Of a DNA stretch of 64,000 bases, positions 9,977-22,226 are shown in pieces. The stretch is from Syngnathus acus (taxonomy: Eukaryota > Chordata > Actinopteri > Syngnathiformes > Syngnathidae), in assembly GCF_901709675.1 (NCBI RefSeq), contig NC_051094.1, positions 3,809,001 through 3,873,000 on the forward strand, in the 5' to 3' direction. The position numbers and the translations under genes are program-made. Every line of letters begins with the position of its first letter. Positions within the stretch are counted from its first letter, which is position 1. The notes under the pieces are model-generated. The model was given only the letters and a program-made list of their open reading frames with translations, was not told the origin of the DNA and did not search any database.

Positions 9977-12339
9977 ATGGCGTCCCGTGAGGAGCATCTT
10001 TGTCGAGCGAGAGAGGAGAAGGAAGAGCAAGCCCGACGACTGGACGCCATTTTGTCAGCCTCCGATGCCGCGCTGCATAGTCGAGGTTTGGCTACCCACT
10101 TGAACAGATTACATTGAACAAGAAAAAATAAAAAGCGGCAATACATGACATCATTCAGCCCAGTGTACATGTTAGAAAAGTTACCGAGGAAGACGTACCT
10201 TTATCATATATAAGTAAACCCTTAGTGAACCTACACACGTACGAAAAATGTGTATACGCATAACATAAGCAACACGTGGTGTAACCCGCACTTTAACACT
10301 TTTCACAAACAATCAAAATATGTATTACTCAGCGTGTCCTAACATATCAAAGAAAAGATGTCCCAGGGCTCATTACACTTGGAGGAGGTCAAAGATCACG
10401 CTCGTCAGTGTCCTCACTTATGAACAGAATGAAGTCTCTTTTCCATTGCAGGTTGCACAATTGCCTCTGACACCGCTCCGTTGCTTTTCCATGACAACCG
10501 GCGTCGATTGGGGCGGGATCAACAGCACATCCCACGACGTGACGCTCAAATTGCTTGTTTTGCTTGCATCTTGTAGACGTCCAGCCACCGACTGATCATC
10601 AGGAAGAGCATCCGGAGCCCCGCCGTGTGAAAGAGGAAGACGAGGATCTGACGCCATGTCGCGTGAAAGAGGAAGAGGAAGAGGTGGATGTGAGCGAGTT
10701 GTCCCTCAACGTCGTCGTGGTGAAGACTGAAGACAATGAAGACGGGGTAGTGGAGTGGTCGCGGCCTCATGGACGCAGTCCGAGCGGGGACGGACGCGAG
10801 GGAGCGCCCGCCGACGAGCCCTTAGCTCCGCCTTCGCATGGCGGCGACACGGAAAAACCCTCGAGGAGCGCAGCGGATGACGAGAAACGCTTGGGGAGCG
10901 CCGCAAAGGATCATTTGACCTGCTCACTTTGTGGTAAAAGCTTCTCTTGTAAGTACAGCGTGAAGGAGCACATGAGAACGCACACGGGAGAAAAACCCTT
11001 CAGCTGTACCGTTTGTAGTAAAACGTTTGCTTGCAAGTCAAATATGGTGAGACACATGAGAGCGCACACAGGCGAGAAACCAACTTTTCATTGTTCGGTT
11101 TGCGGCGACGCCTTTGCGCAAAAAGGATCCTTGATTGTGCACATGGCGACACACACAGACGAGAAACGTTTTGCGTGCTCAGTTTGTGGAAAAAGATTCG
11201 CTAAAAGAAAAAATATGATGGTTCACATGAGGACACACACGGGAGAAAAACCTTACGGTTGCTCCGTCTGCAGTGAAATGTTTGCCAAAAAGATCTCTTT
11301 GATTGCACATACAGCCACGCACACCGGAGAGAAACCTTTCACCTGCTCCGTTTGCGGCGAAAGCTATTCGTACAAGCGGAGTTTGAACATACACATGCAG
11401 ACACACACAGGGGAAAGTCTGATTAGTTGCTCGGTTTGCCGTGAAAGTTTTTCTTACAAAAAAAGTTTGAAGGCCCACATGCGGAAACACACGGGAGAAA
11501 AACCTTTCACCTGCTCCCTTTGCGGCGAAAGCTTCACCTACAAGCAGACTTTAAATGCACACATGAAAAGGCACACGGGAGAAAAACCCTTCAGTTGCTC
11601 AGTTTGTGGAGAAAGTTTTACTTATAGGCCGACTTTTAACGCACACATGAGAACTCACACGGGAGAACAACCTTTTACTTGCCCAGTTTGTGGCAAAAGC
11701 CTTTCTTACAAGCACAGTTTGAATGAACATATGCAAACGCACGCAGAGAAACGCTTTAGTTGCTCCATTTGCGGGCAACAATATGCTCAGGAGGCCTCGC
11801 TGAGTGCGCACACAGCAACGCACACGGGAGAAAAACCTTTCACCTGCTCCGTTTGCGGCGAAAGCTTCACTCAAAAACAATATATGCTCAAACACGTGAG
11901 AAGGCACACGGGAGAAAAACGCTGCGCTTGTTCAGTTTGCGGGAAAAGTTTTGCCTCAAAGCAGCATTTGAACGTGCACGCGTGGACGCACACTGGAGAA
12001 AAACCCTTCAGTTGCTCAGAATGTGGCGAAAGCTTCACTCAAAAACAATATATGGTGAGACACATGAGGAAGCACACTGGGGAAAAACCTTTCATTTGCT
12101 CCGTTTGCGGTAAAAGTGTGACTTCCAAGCACAGCTTGATTGCACACATGCGGGGGCACACAGAAGAGAAACCCTTCACTTGTTCCCTTTGCGCCAAAAG
12201 ATTCACGAGCAAAAGAAATCTGAACGTCCACATGAGAACACACACGGGAGAAAAACCCTTCAGCTGCTCAGATTGCGGTAAAAAATTTGCTTTCAAGCAA
12301 AACTTGAACGCACACATGCAGACGCACAACAAGGAATAA
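9977..12339 (+). CDS. C2H2 zinc-finger protein (gene E), 17 fingers
   Basis: Exon 1 is 9977-10085 (MASREEHLCRAREEKEE, donor CGAG|GTTTGG). Exon 2 is 10577-12339 (acceptor TTGTAG, starting DVQPPTDHQEEH). The product is 623 aa, the finger-richest of the cluster. The linker has VKEEDED and VKEEEEEVDVSEL motifs. Seventeen C2H2 fingers follow, all with complete CCHH sets. Some linkers deviate: an extra residue between fingers 2 and 3, TGESL before finger 7 and a shortened HAEKR before finger 11. These could introduce bends in the array. Fingers 12 and 14 are near copies (TQKQYM), a sign of internal duplication. It is presumably a nuclear DNA-binding protein of unknown target. Confidence 0.9.
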
Positions 12340-14134
12340 ACGTACATTCCCGTTGGTGCCAAAATCTTTTCTTTCTCGGGAGGTTTTTCATTTTTTTCCA
12401 GATGTTTTTGCTCCGATTTTTTTATGATTCACAGACTGTAACGTCATTTTTATGATGATTTAAATGATCAGTGGTGAGAAGTGTCAAATTACAAATACGC
12501 AATTACAACACTTTTTACTTAGATTATTTGTACAGCTGTACTTTCCTTGAGAATTTATTTTTCAGACGTCTTTTCATCTTTTACTTTTCTGATATATGTA
12601 CTTTCTATTCCTTAGTCTGTCAAATCAGCACTCCAAAAACAGTCAGCTGAAATATAACCCAAATTGGGCCAACTAAAGGACTGACTCAAATTTTGAGGTT
12701 ACTTATTTAACCCCGAAAGTCCACTCAAATGAATAGCAAGAGAGATGTGTGAGTTCTTTTTGTACAACAAAGACCATTGTGTAGGTTGTTTTGTGGGTTA
12801 TTCAACTTTTTGAGTTTACATATCAAATGTTTACCCTTTGTGAAGAGAATTGATTGTTGTTGTTGGCACATGATTGATTTGTGATTCTTAGTCTGAGACA
12901 GACAAACAATGTGTGTTTTTTTACAGTTACTATCTTGTTCATTTTTTTTTTTTTAGGTGACTTGGATAGCAAAGTTGTAGCAATGTGTTGTTTCAATAGC
13001 ATTGAAGCAGAGGTGCAACAATTAATCAGCGACCACCGATAATTGATTATCAAACCAACCAACACGTGTTTTGATGATCAATCGATTGTTTGAAGACCTT
13101 GTTTAACACAATTGTTCAATTTAGTCTCTCAAGATTCATTTCTGTCATACTCCATGAAAGCGAATGGAAAGAAATATTTTTTTGTCTTTTCAAAATAAAA
13201 CTGGTTTTTACCTTGGTAAACAACATTTTTCCCCCCAAAAAATCCACAGATCCTACAGACCAAACTGGATCAGTTTTTATTGTTCATTTCTGCTGCTGTC
13301 AATTTGAAGCAATGTTCTGTTTTTCAAGAAGCGGATGGAAATTTAAAAAGAAATGTTTTTTCACTCTATGAATTAATTGGGGTAAATAATGAATAATTTG
13401 TTGTGAAAAACAATGTTAGTTGCAGCCCTGCATTAAACTACTAAAGCAAAATGTTTTTTGAAGATTGCGTAACGTGATAAAAGGGGTAATGATTTGTTTT
13501 TAAATATACAAAATTGTCCAAAAGGCTATTTGATGTCATTGTATGCCCTCATTAATTTTACTGAAGTAGAATCAGTACTCGAACCTGGAAAGAAACCAGT
13601 TTGGTAATCAAGCCCACAAATTCAATGACAAACCTTTTGTTTACATTCCTTTCAATTATTGGAATGTTTTGTATTCACTTTCTCTGCTGTAGATTCTTGT
13701 AGGATTGCAAAGAGATAGTTCAATAAAGGACCGCTCAAATGTTGGGTTGCTATCGCTCAGATTCTTTTCACAAATGAGCTCTTGTGGCTTTTCTTTCTTT
13801 CTGCATCAAGTGTGGGATGAATAATTTAGTTGCAATTCAAATTTTAATGCTATCACCCCATTTAGCATTTATATATGTGTATAAAGACACACACACACCA
13901 ATCGCCATCTTGTGGTGGTATTAAAAACAATGCCAAATGAGAGTCGAGTAAGAAGAGACACCAGAGGTCAGGATGGGTTTCGTCTTTATTGTAAAGGACA
14001 AAAGGAGTGACCAAATTTTCAATCATGATCGCCTTTCCAGACTCAATTTGGTCTCAGGTGACTTTATGAAAATTCTGATGAAAAATTGGGCAGAAACACG
14101 TTGAGTTCCAACCATGTTTTTATACATGTGCTTT
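12340..14134. other. Intergenic region between convergent genes E and F
   Basis: This is AT-rich sequence with no supported gene. Poly(A) signals are at 13720 (AATAAA, plus, possibly gene E) and 13990-13985 (minus, probably gene F). Phrases such as ACCCAAATTGGGCC near 12660 resemble fragments of a dispersed teleost repeat. A CTCF-like minus-strand motif overlaps 13903-13917. Confidence 0.5.
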
Positions 14135-15909
14135 TTACACAAGCTCCACAACTTTCCTTTTGTGTGTGTTCTCATGTCTGTTCATATCAGACTTACTGGA
14201 AAAGCTTTTATCACAAAGTGAGCATGCAAAAGGTTTTTCTCCCGAGTGTGTTCTTGTGTGTCTCATCATATTTTGCTTTACGGTGAAACTTTTGCCGCAA
14301 ACTGAGCAACTAAAAGGTTTCTCACCTGTGTGTGTTCTCGTGTGTACATTCAAATCATACTTGTTAGAAAAGCTTTTACTACAAACAGAGCAAGTGAAGG
14401 GTTTTCCTCCCGTGTGGTTCAGCACGTGTGATTTCAAACTGTGTTTATAAGAAAAACTTTCACCACACACTGAGCAAGTGAAAGGTTTATCACCCGTGTG
14501 TGTTCTCATGTGTTGGATCATGTTTTGCTTCTGAGAGAATCTTTTCCCACAAACTGAGCAACTAAAGAGTTTTTCCCCCGAGTGTGTTCTCATATGCACA
14601 TTCAAACTGTGCTTATAAGAAAAGCATTCGCTGCAAATTGAGCAACTAAAGGGTTTTTCGCCTGTGTGGGTTCTCATGTGCTTCACCATCACGGACTTTT
14701 TAAGGAACCGTTTACCACAGACGGAGCAAACAAAGGGTTTTTCTCCCGTGTGTGTTTTCATGTGTGTATTGACATTGTACTCATAAGAAAACTTTTCACC
14801 ACACACTGAGCAAGTGAAAGGTTTTTCCCCTGTGTGTGTTGCTGTGTGTGCAATCAGATTGACCTTGCGGGCAAATTTATCACCGCACACTGTGCAGCTG
14901 AAAGGATTTTCGCCCGTGTGTTTTCTCATGTGTACGTTCATATTTCCTTTTCGAGCAAAAGCTTCCCCACAGATTGAGCAGCGAAAAGGTTTTACTCCTG
15001 TGTGTGTCTGCATGTGTTCGTTCCAAGTACTCTCATAAGGAAACGTTTTGCCGCAAACTGAACAGCTGAAACGTTTTTTACGTAAGGGACGCCTTCTACG
15101 CGTTTGATCAGGTTTTTTTTCCTCATTGCAGTATTTTGAGCGTTTGTCATCACCGTTACGATCAACGTCGCTCCTCAATGACCCGTCTGTGTCTTTGTGA
15201 TGAGCTAAGAGGTAGTGTGCTGCCGGTTCTCCTTCACTTGGACTGTGGTGAAGAACTTCTTCATCTTTGACGTCTTCACTCTTCACAATGACGACCGTCA
15301 GTGGCAACTGGCTGATATCAACCTCCTCCTCTTCCGATTTAAAGTGAAGGTTCTGTGTCTCTTCCTCTTTAAGGTGGGGTGGCTGTGGACGCTGTTGCTC
15401 CAAACAGGAGCTCGGCCTCGGTGCATCAGGTGGAACTTTCGGCTGCCCACCTGTAGACCACAAGTAACGCAAACAAGTTAAATATGATATATTATGCTGT
15501 GTGTCGCATGAATGGCAATGTGGAGCTAATTCTTGTTTTGGTTTGGATGGAAATCACCTTGAATAACGGCAAAAGTACAATCAAATTTTCACAATAAGTG
15601 AATTCTGTAAAACAAACAAATGAAATAGATAGGCTAGATAAGTAAACACCCCCCAAAATGAAAGACACCGTCACGTGACGTCCAGGTCGTTATTCGATTG
15701 GCCAATTGTAAAATCAAAATGGCTGTCTTTGTTTTGTTGTGTTCGTTCATCAGGCAATTTCGCACGGAAGAGCGATCGAAGAATATTATAAACACATTAT
15801 GCATGATAATTGTAATTTTGGGGATTTTCTCACGTCGCTCGTGAAGGGGGTCCGCATGTTGTCGCTCGTTGTCGATTACTCGACAAAGTTGCTCACGGTC
15901 CGTCGCCAT
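14135..15909 (-). CDS. C2H2 zinc-finger protein (gene F), 11 fingers
   Basis: Exon 1 is 15909-15834 (MATDREQLCRV..., donor CGAC|GTGAGA, phase 1). Exon 2 is 15450-14135 (acceptor TCTACAG, starting GQPKVPPDAP). The product is 463 aa. The usual DVQQL motif at the start of exon 2 is missing. The linker still has LKEEE, SEEEEVDISQL and KSEDVKDEE. Eleven intact C2H2 fingers follow, several with SYKHSL or SQKQNM helices shared with genes E and G. A minus-strand AATAAA at 13990-13985 is a likely poly(A) signal. Exon 1 is placed by likeness to the other first exons and phase fit, so it is less certain than the finger exon. The gene is head to head with gene G. Confidence 0.85.
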
Positions 15910-16184
15910 CTTTTTAGACGCTAATATTCCAGTTAGTTTCTCTCTTCTCAACTCTTGTACATTTTCTTTCAGTGACCACACGTCCACAATTTGGACGACG
16001 CACTTCGTCTTTCTCGCCTTTCTTCTTCAATGGCCGTCGCTAATTTCGCGCACGCGCAGTATGATTTCTTGGTGCCCGACAAGTTCCGTATACATTTCGG
16101 GTAACCGGGTCGACGAGGGATAAAAAGCGAGGTGGGTTTTGTGCACGCGTGGAAATTAGAACATTCGGACCGTCTGAAAGAACG
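15910..16184. promoter_or_regulatory. Bidirectional promoter of genes F and G with NRF1-like site
   Basis: Only 275 bases separate the two start codons. At 16047-16058 the sequence CGCGCACGCGCA matches the NRF1 consensus YGCGCAYGCGCR perfectly, and the interval is CpG-rich. No TATA box was seen. Bidirectional activity is inferred from geometry. Confidence 0.6.
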
Positions 16185-17638
16185 ATGGCGTCGCACGAGA
16201 AGCAAGTTTGGCGAGCGAGCGAGAAGATCGAGCGACTACGGCAGGACGACGACATTATCTTGGCGCCCATCGTGTTGCACATGCAAGGTGAAAGTCTTTC
16301 TGTTCAAATTCCAGAAAACACCTATTTTTTAGGTAAAGTGACCCGATATTGATTATATCGTAAATGCGGAACAGGTCATACATGCACGATGTTTTCCTCT
16401 ACGTCAACACCACTTTGAACACCCCCACAGTGTCGGTGTGGGGCTAACACTCATTTCTTACAATACTTAATTTAACAACCTGTAAAAAATGGTTTCCAAC
16501 AAAGCTTTGCATCAACGATCACTGCAAGAAATGTCAAAAGAACATATAACCTTTTGATTTGATTGGTGATTGATCTGCCTTGTGTCCTGCAGACATCCAA
16601 CAGCTGATGGGTCGCCCAGAGGAAGTTCTTCTCTGGCCGCAAGTGGGGGGCTCCAGTTCAGCACAGGTGTGCCCACAGCCTCCCAACATCAAAGAGGAAG
16701 AGGACGAGGTGGACGTCAGTGAGCTGCCGCTAAGCATCGTTGTGGTGAAGAGCGAGGACGACGAGGACCACCCGCCCGCGAGCTCGCGGCTTGGCTTTCA
16801 CGGTCCAAGCGGAGAGCCCCGTGAAGGCTCGCCTGTAGACGAGCTCCCGGCTCAGCTGGCGCAGCCCCAAAAAGCTTTGAGGATCTGTGCAGACCACCAA
16901 GGTGACGATAAATGCTTGAAAGGCTCCCGGAAGGACGTGAGGCCTCCCACGGCCGAAGATCGTTTCACCTGCTCTGTTTGTGGCAAAAGCTTCACCAAGG
17001 CTTATCAAAATAGACACATGAGAACCCACACGAGAGCGAAAACGTTTCGTTGCTCCGTTTGCGGCGAAACCTTTGCCCAGAAGGTCTCTTTGATTGTACA
17101 CAAGGTAACGCACACGCTAGAAAATCCTTTCACTTGCTCAGTATGCAGCAAAATCTATTATATCAAAGACCATTTGAGTCGACACATGAGAACGCACACG
17201 GGGGAAAAACCTTTCGCTTGCTCCGTTTGCGGTGAAAGGTTTGCCCACAAGATCTCGTTAGTGGCGCACACAGCGACGCACACGGGGGAAAAACCCTTCG
17301 CTTGTTCCGTTTGCGGCGAAAGCTTCTCATATAAGCATTGTGTGACGAGACACATGAGGACACATACGGGGGAAAAGCCCTTCACTTGCTCTGTTTGCGC
17401 TCAAAGCTTTACGTACAAGGAGACTTTAAATTCTCACATGCAGACGCACACGGGAGAAAAACTCTTCACCTGCTCAGTTTGCGGCAAAAACTTTTGTTAT
17501 AAGAACGGTTTAAAATCGCACGTGCTGACGCATGCCGGTGAGAAACCTTTCACCTGCTCACTTTGTGGTAAAAGCTTTGCTTATAAGAGTACATTGAAAT
17601 CGCACGTAAGGAAACACAATGGAGAACAAACTTTTTAG
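16185..17638 (+). CDS. C2H2 zinc-finger protein (gene G), 8 fingers
   Basis: Exon 1 is 16185-16287 (MASHEKQVWRASEKIE..., donor CAAG|GTGAAA). Exon 2 is 16593-17638 (acceptor CCTGCAG, starting DIQQLMGRPEE). The product is 382 aa. The acidic linker has IKEEEDEVDVSELPL and KSEDDEDH. There are eight C2H2 fingers; the first has 11 instead of 12 residues between the second Cys and first His, so it may not fold normally. The remaining seven are canonical. Helices such as SYKHC and TYKETL resemble genes E and F. AATAAA at 17740 is a likely poly(A) signal. It is presumed nuclear and DNA-binding; the target is unknown. Confidence 0.9.
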
Positions 17639-18102
17639 CATTTTTCTCACAATTTTAGTTTGTACAGCCATTTGTTTAAAAAAAAAAGAGCATTTTCAAT
17701 GTAAATTGTTTCTTTTTTAAAGAGAAGTATCTTTAACTTAATAAATAGTTTTTTCTTGTTGTTGACCCGAATCAGACCTGAGTGTAAAGTTTTTCTATTA
17801 ATGGTCAGTTGGGTCTTTGAAAACCTTGATTACAGCATCCTTGAATTTGGAACTTTGAAATGCAACTGCAAATAGTTTCCCTTTGGTATTTTGTGTGTTT
17901 ATTAAAGATTGTTTTGTCTATTTGTTAGTTTAGTCATATTTTTAATTCATTGCGGCCCACGTGTCGGGTCTTAACAAAGCCTCCAATTAATGACAGCTTA
18001 ATGAAGTTCCACCTCTACAATTTATCTTGTATCAAATTGATTTTTGGGTGTGCGAATTGCAGTCTGTTGGATTAATTTCCCACTGCGTCGTTGATTTTTG
18101 TC

Positions 18103-18184
18103 ACAAGATGGTAGCCGTACAACGTCATCGCAATGGATGTTCGGCAGCCGTAAAACCAGCATCATTGTCGAAAAAGGCGGAAGT
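18103..18184 (+). promoter_or_regulatory. Promoter module of gene H (YY1-like plus ETS-like)
   Basis: CAAGATGG at 18103 and GGCGGAAGT at 18176-18184, with GCCGTAAA between them. The same two motifs in the same order occur upstream of genes I and J. The ETS-like site ends 120 bases before the ATG. Confidence 0.5.
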
Positions 18185-18303
18185 CTATCCGCAGAACACA
18201 AGGTAAGGTTCAGACGTTGCCCTCGATGACGAGAACTACAGCGCGAGGTTAAAGTTGTGTTGAAGACAACACCGAAACGACAGACTGAAAATTGAAAAGG
18301 AAA

Positions 18304-19898
18304 ATGACGTCGTCCGAGAAGACACTTTGTCGAGGGACAAATAAGTTCGAGCGACCGCAGGACGCCATTTTCCTGGCTCCGGTTGTGATGCACATGCAAA
18401 GTGATGGTACGTTCCATGTTTGATGTTCACGTGTTCAGTAGTCCGGTTGCGGCCCACCGTCCAGATACGGTATTGTTATGTGGTGTTACTTCCAAAAAAT
18501 AAAGACTTAACAGTTCCCAGTGTGAATCCCACGATTCTTTGTTGTGATGTTGATGTTTAGGGGAACGTTTTAAGTGACGTACAGCTCTTACAAGGATCAC
18601 CTTCAGACAGTCGAGTCTTTGCTGACTCTGGTCGGAAGGGAGGAATCGGCCTCAAAGTTATCCAGATGATCTTTGTGTGTTGAACTCACCTTGAATCGTG
18701 CTGTTTGTGTCTTACAGATGTGCAGCAGCTGATAGCTCAACATGAACAGCTTCCTCCGCAGACTCAAAGGGAAAGCTCCGGCTTGGAGCGTTCTCGGTCA
18801 TCCCTTGTCGCAGAGGAACAAGAGGAAGTGCAGACTGCTCACGTCAAAGAGGAAGAGGAGGAGCTTGATGTGAACGAGCTGCCGCTGACTGTCATCGTTG
18901 TGAAGATTGAAGACGACGGAGATCACTCGCAGCTTGGAGGAGCACCACCTGGCACGCTCGCAGCTCCGCAGTCACACAGCGTCACCGGCCAAGAGCATTT
19001 GAAGAGCGACGCAGACTGCTCAGGGGACAACCAACACTCTAACAGCTCTGAAAAAGAGACAACCCTGAACAAGACAAGTAGTCCAACACGCAGGAGACAT
19101 TGCAGGCGTCAGGAAGATTTTGCCGGCGCAGTCTGCGGCGAAACGTTTTTACATGAGACTATTTTGAACGCACACGTGCAGAAACACATGAGAGAAAGAC
19201 CTTTTTGTTGCTCCGTTTGCGGACAAAGGTTTATTAAAAAGTCAGATATGACTCGACACATGCGGACAACACACAGAGGAGAAAAGCCGTTCCGGTGCAC
19301 AGTTTGCGCGAAAGCGTTCACGCAGCAGATCAACATGGTCGAACACTTGAGAACACACACGGGAGAAAAACCTTTCACATGCTCCGTTTGTGACAAAAGC
19401 TTTTCCATCAAGACCTACTTGAACAAACACATGAGAACACACACGGGAGAAAAACCCTTCAGTTGCTCCGCTTGTGAGAAAAGCTTTACTAATAAGTCTG
19501 ATTTGAACAGACACACAAGATCCCACGCGGGAGTCAAACCTTTCAGTTGCTCCATTTGTGGAGACACATTTGCAGTAAGGGCCTCGCTGCTTGCACACAC
19601 ATTAGCGCACACGGGACAAAAACATTTTACTTGCTCTGTTTGTGATAAAAGCTTTTCCATCAAAACCTACCTGAAGAAACACATGAGGACGCACACGGGA
19701 GGAAAACCCTTCGGTTGCTCCGATTGCGACAAGAGCTTTGCTAATAAGTCCGATTTGAACAGACACTCGAGGACGCACACTGGAGAGAAACCTTTCGCCT
19801 GCTCAATTTGCAGTAAACAATTTTGTTACAAGTACAGTTTGACTGCACATATGCTGACACACAACAGACAAGAAAATGTTTTGATTCCAACAATATAA
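18304..19898 (+). CDS. C2H2 zinc-finger protein (gene H), 8 intact fingers plus a degenerate first finger
   Basis: Exon 1 is 18304-18406 (MTSSEKTLCRG..., donor GATG|GTACGT). Exon 2 is 18718-19898 (acceptor CTTACAG, starting DVQQLIAQHEQL). The product is 427 aa. The linker has VKEEEEELDVNELPL. The first finger-like unit lacks its first Cys (GAVCGETF...), and the next has four residues between its histidines (HMRTTH). Seven further canonical fingers follow. Fingers 4-5 (SIKTYL, NKSDLNRH) recur as 7-8, showing a three-finger (about 252-bp) duplication. Poly(A) signals AATAAA are at 19918 and 20019. It is probably a nuclear DNA-binding factor of unknown target. Confidence 0.9.
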
Positions 19899-20093
19899 AA
19901 CGATGCAGTGATTGGGAAATAAATACAGATGTCGATTGTGTACTCGGCGTCTTTTTCAATAGTCACCAATTTCCAGGAGATAACATTTCGTCATCCCTTT
20001 TGGATTCACATTCCTTGCAATAAAGATTTTATTTGTGGCCTCGGTGAAGCTCTTTTCCTGGTCTCTCATTTTGAGCCACCTTCAATGCCAACG

Positions 20094-20181
20094 CAAGATG
20101 GCAACCACGCACCTTCTTTACTACCGCTGCAACATGGTTGTCACTGTCGTAAACCACCACAGAAGAAGAAAGTGCGGAAGT
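20094..20181 (+). promoter_or_regulatory. Promoter module of gene I (YY1-like plus ETS-like)
   Basis: CAAGATGGC at 20094-20102 and GCGGAAGT at 20174-20181, the latter preceded by AGAAGAAGAAA. The arrangement matches the modules upstream of genes H and J. Confidence 0.5.
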
Positions 20182-20329
20182 AGTTGGACTGCCGTCAATG
20201 TATTCTGCACGGCCTTTGAGACAGCGCGACAGAGACCAGGTGAAATTGAACGTAAAACTAAATGAAGATACCACAAGGAACTCATTTGCACGCGAGTCGA
20301 ATAATATGTTTCGATTGTTTATCAGAACA

Positions 20330-21732
20330 ATGGCGCTACAACGAAAACAGTCGGAAGCTGATGACGAGAATGGCATCGTGTTGTACATGCAAGGTCTGTC
20401 AACACGCACACCGGTCTTCTGCTTAATGTTGCACTTGCGACTAATGTTATCGTTTTTATTACTTCCATACTTTTTCTGTTAAACCCTTCTTTCTGTACTG
20501 TGACTTGACTATTTGCAATTTCCTAATACAATGACTCTCGCTTGATTTGAATGAATGCCATCATCTACATTGTAGATGACACCTATGTTAAAGAGGAAGA
20601 AGAGGATCCGTGGCCCCTTCACGTCAAAGATGAACAAGAGAATCAACAGTCCTTTCATGTGAAAGAGGAAATGACAGATCCAATGCCCGCCTGTGTGAAG
20701 GAGGAGGAGGACGCCGTTCACATCAGCAAGTTGTCACCGAGCTGCGTCTCTGTGGACCAACCCCCCGAGTGGTCGAAGCTTAATCATCAGAGCGCAAGTG
20801 GAGATGGACGTGGAGGGCCGTCACCGGACGACCTGTTAGCGCCTCTGTCGGAGAGCGACGACTTGGAAGAACCTTTGACTTGCGACGCAGACCACCAAGG
20901 CAAGCGGTTGAAATGCTCCGGAAAGAAGACAAATCTTAGCAACAAGGAAACGTCACAAACAAGCAAAAAACGTCTTCCCTGTTCAGTTTGTGGCAAAAGT
21001 GTTGCTCAGCAACATTTGTACAGACACATGAGAACACACACTGGAGTAAAACCCTTCAGTTGCTCATTTTGCAGTAAAACGTTCACTACAAAAGACCAAA
21101 TGGAGTCACACACGAGAATACACACAGGGGAGAACCCTTTCAGTTGCTTGGTTTGCGCTAAAACATTCATCCAAAAGGCAAATATGATTCGACACATGAG
21201 AACACACACAGGAGAAAAACCATTTAGTTGCTCAACTTGCGGGAAAGCATTTGCCCTAAAAGAACATGTGGATTCCCACATGAGAGTGCACACGAGGGAA
21301 AAACCCTTTTGTTGCTCAATTTGTGGTCAAACATTCACCCTGAAAAAAAACCTAGCGCCACACATAAGAATACACATGGCAGGGAAACCTTTTAGCTGCT
21401 CGACGTGCGCTAAAACCTATTCTCGAAAAGACTATTTGGAAACACACATGAAAACACACACAGGAGAAAAACCCTTCTGTTGCTCCGTGTGCGGGAAACT
21501 CTTCACTCTGAAGCGAAACCTGGTACCACACATGAGAATACACACAGGAGAAAAACCCTTCCCTTGCTCAATTTGTGGAAAAAGTTTCACTCTCAAGCAA
21601 ACCATGGAATTACACATGACAACACACACAGGGGAAAAACCATTCCGCTGCTCCTTGTGCGATAAAACATTCGCTGATAAGTCAAATATGAAATTGCACA
21701 TGAAGACCCACGCGGGAGTTAAAAACTGTTAG
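20330..21732 (+). CDS. C2H2 zinc-finger protein (gene I), 9 fingers
   Basis: Exon 1 is 20330-20393 (MALQRKQSEADDE..., donor CAAG|GTCTGT). Exon 2 is 20576-21732 (acceptor TTGTAG, starting DDTYVKEEEED). The product is 406 aa. In-frame ATGs also lie at 20306 and 20198; I chose 20330 because it gives an exon 1 like those of its neighbours. The DVQQL motif is absent. The linker carries several VKEEE patches and LLAPLSESDDLEEP. Of nine fingers, the first has only 11 residues between Cys2 and His1; the other eight are canonical. Fingers 5, 7 and 8 share TLK helices. A poly(A) signal is at 21904. It is presumed to be a nuclear DNA-binding protein. Confidence 0.88.
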
Positions 21733-22017
21733 TTGATCACTTTGTGGTTTTTGACTCCAAGTGAAGCCACACAAGCAAAGGAGAATGAATGTCTGATGGA
21801 AATTCTCCGCACTTTTCTAACATCCAAAGCAAGGTTATTTTCTTTAACGAAAATTAACACAACTCCAAAAAAATTGAGAACAAACTTTTTGTGAACAAAC
21901 TCAAATAAAAATGCTTTTGAAATAATTGAAAAGTAAGGATTTATTTTTTATTTTATTTAAAAAAATAACTTTACTTTCGTGCTGGTCGTTCGTGGTGAGG
22001 CGTCTTCAATACCTCCT

Positions 22018-22092
22018 CAAGATGGCGGTCACATATTTTACATCGTTAACTGCTGCCGGGTATACACCATCGAAGAAGAAAAAAGCGGAAGT
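22018..22092 (+). promoter_or_regulatory. Promoter module of gene J (YY1-like plus ETS-like)
   Basis: CAAGATGGC at 22018-22026 and GCGGAAGT at 22085-22092, the latter preceded by TCGAAGAAGAAAAA. It ends 135 bases before the start codon, as in genes E, H and I. Confidence 0.5.
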
Positions 22093-22226
22093 TGGTTAGG
22101 CTTCAAGACTCCACAAGTTGTGAGACGGCGACTCGGTCAAATCAAACGAGGGTAAAATAACAGGAAAAAGTTGTAATAATTGGTACGGGAGCGACTAATA
22201 AAACGTTGTGACTGTTCAACAAAGAA

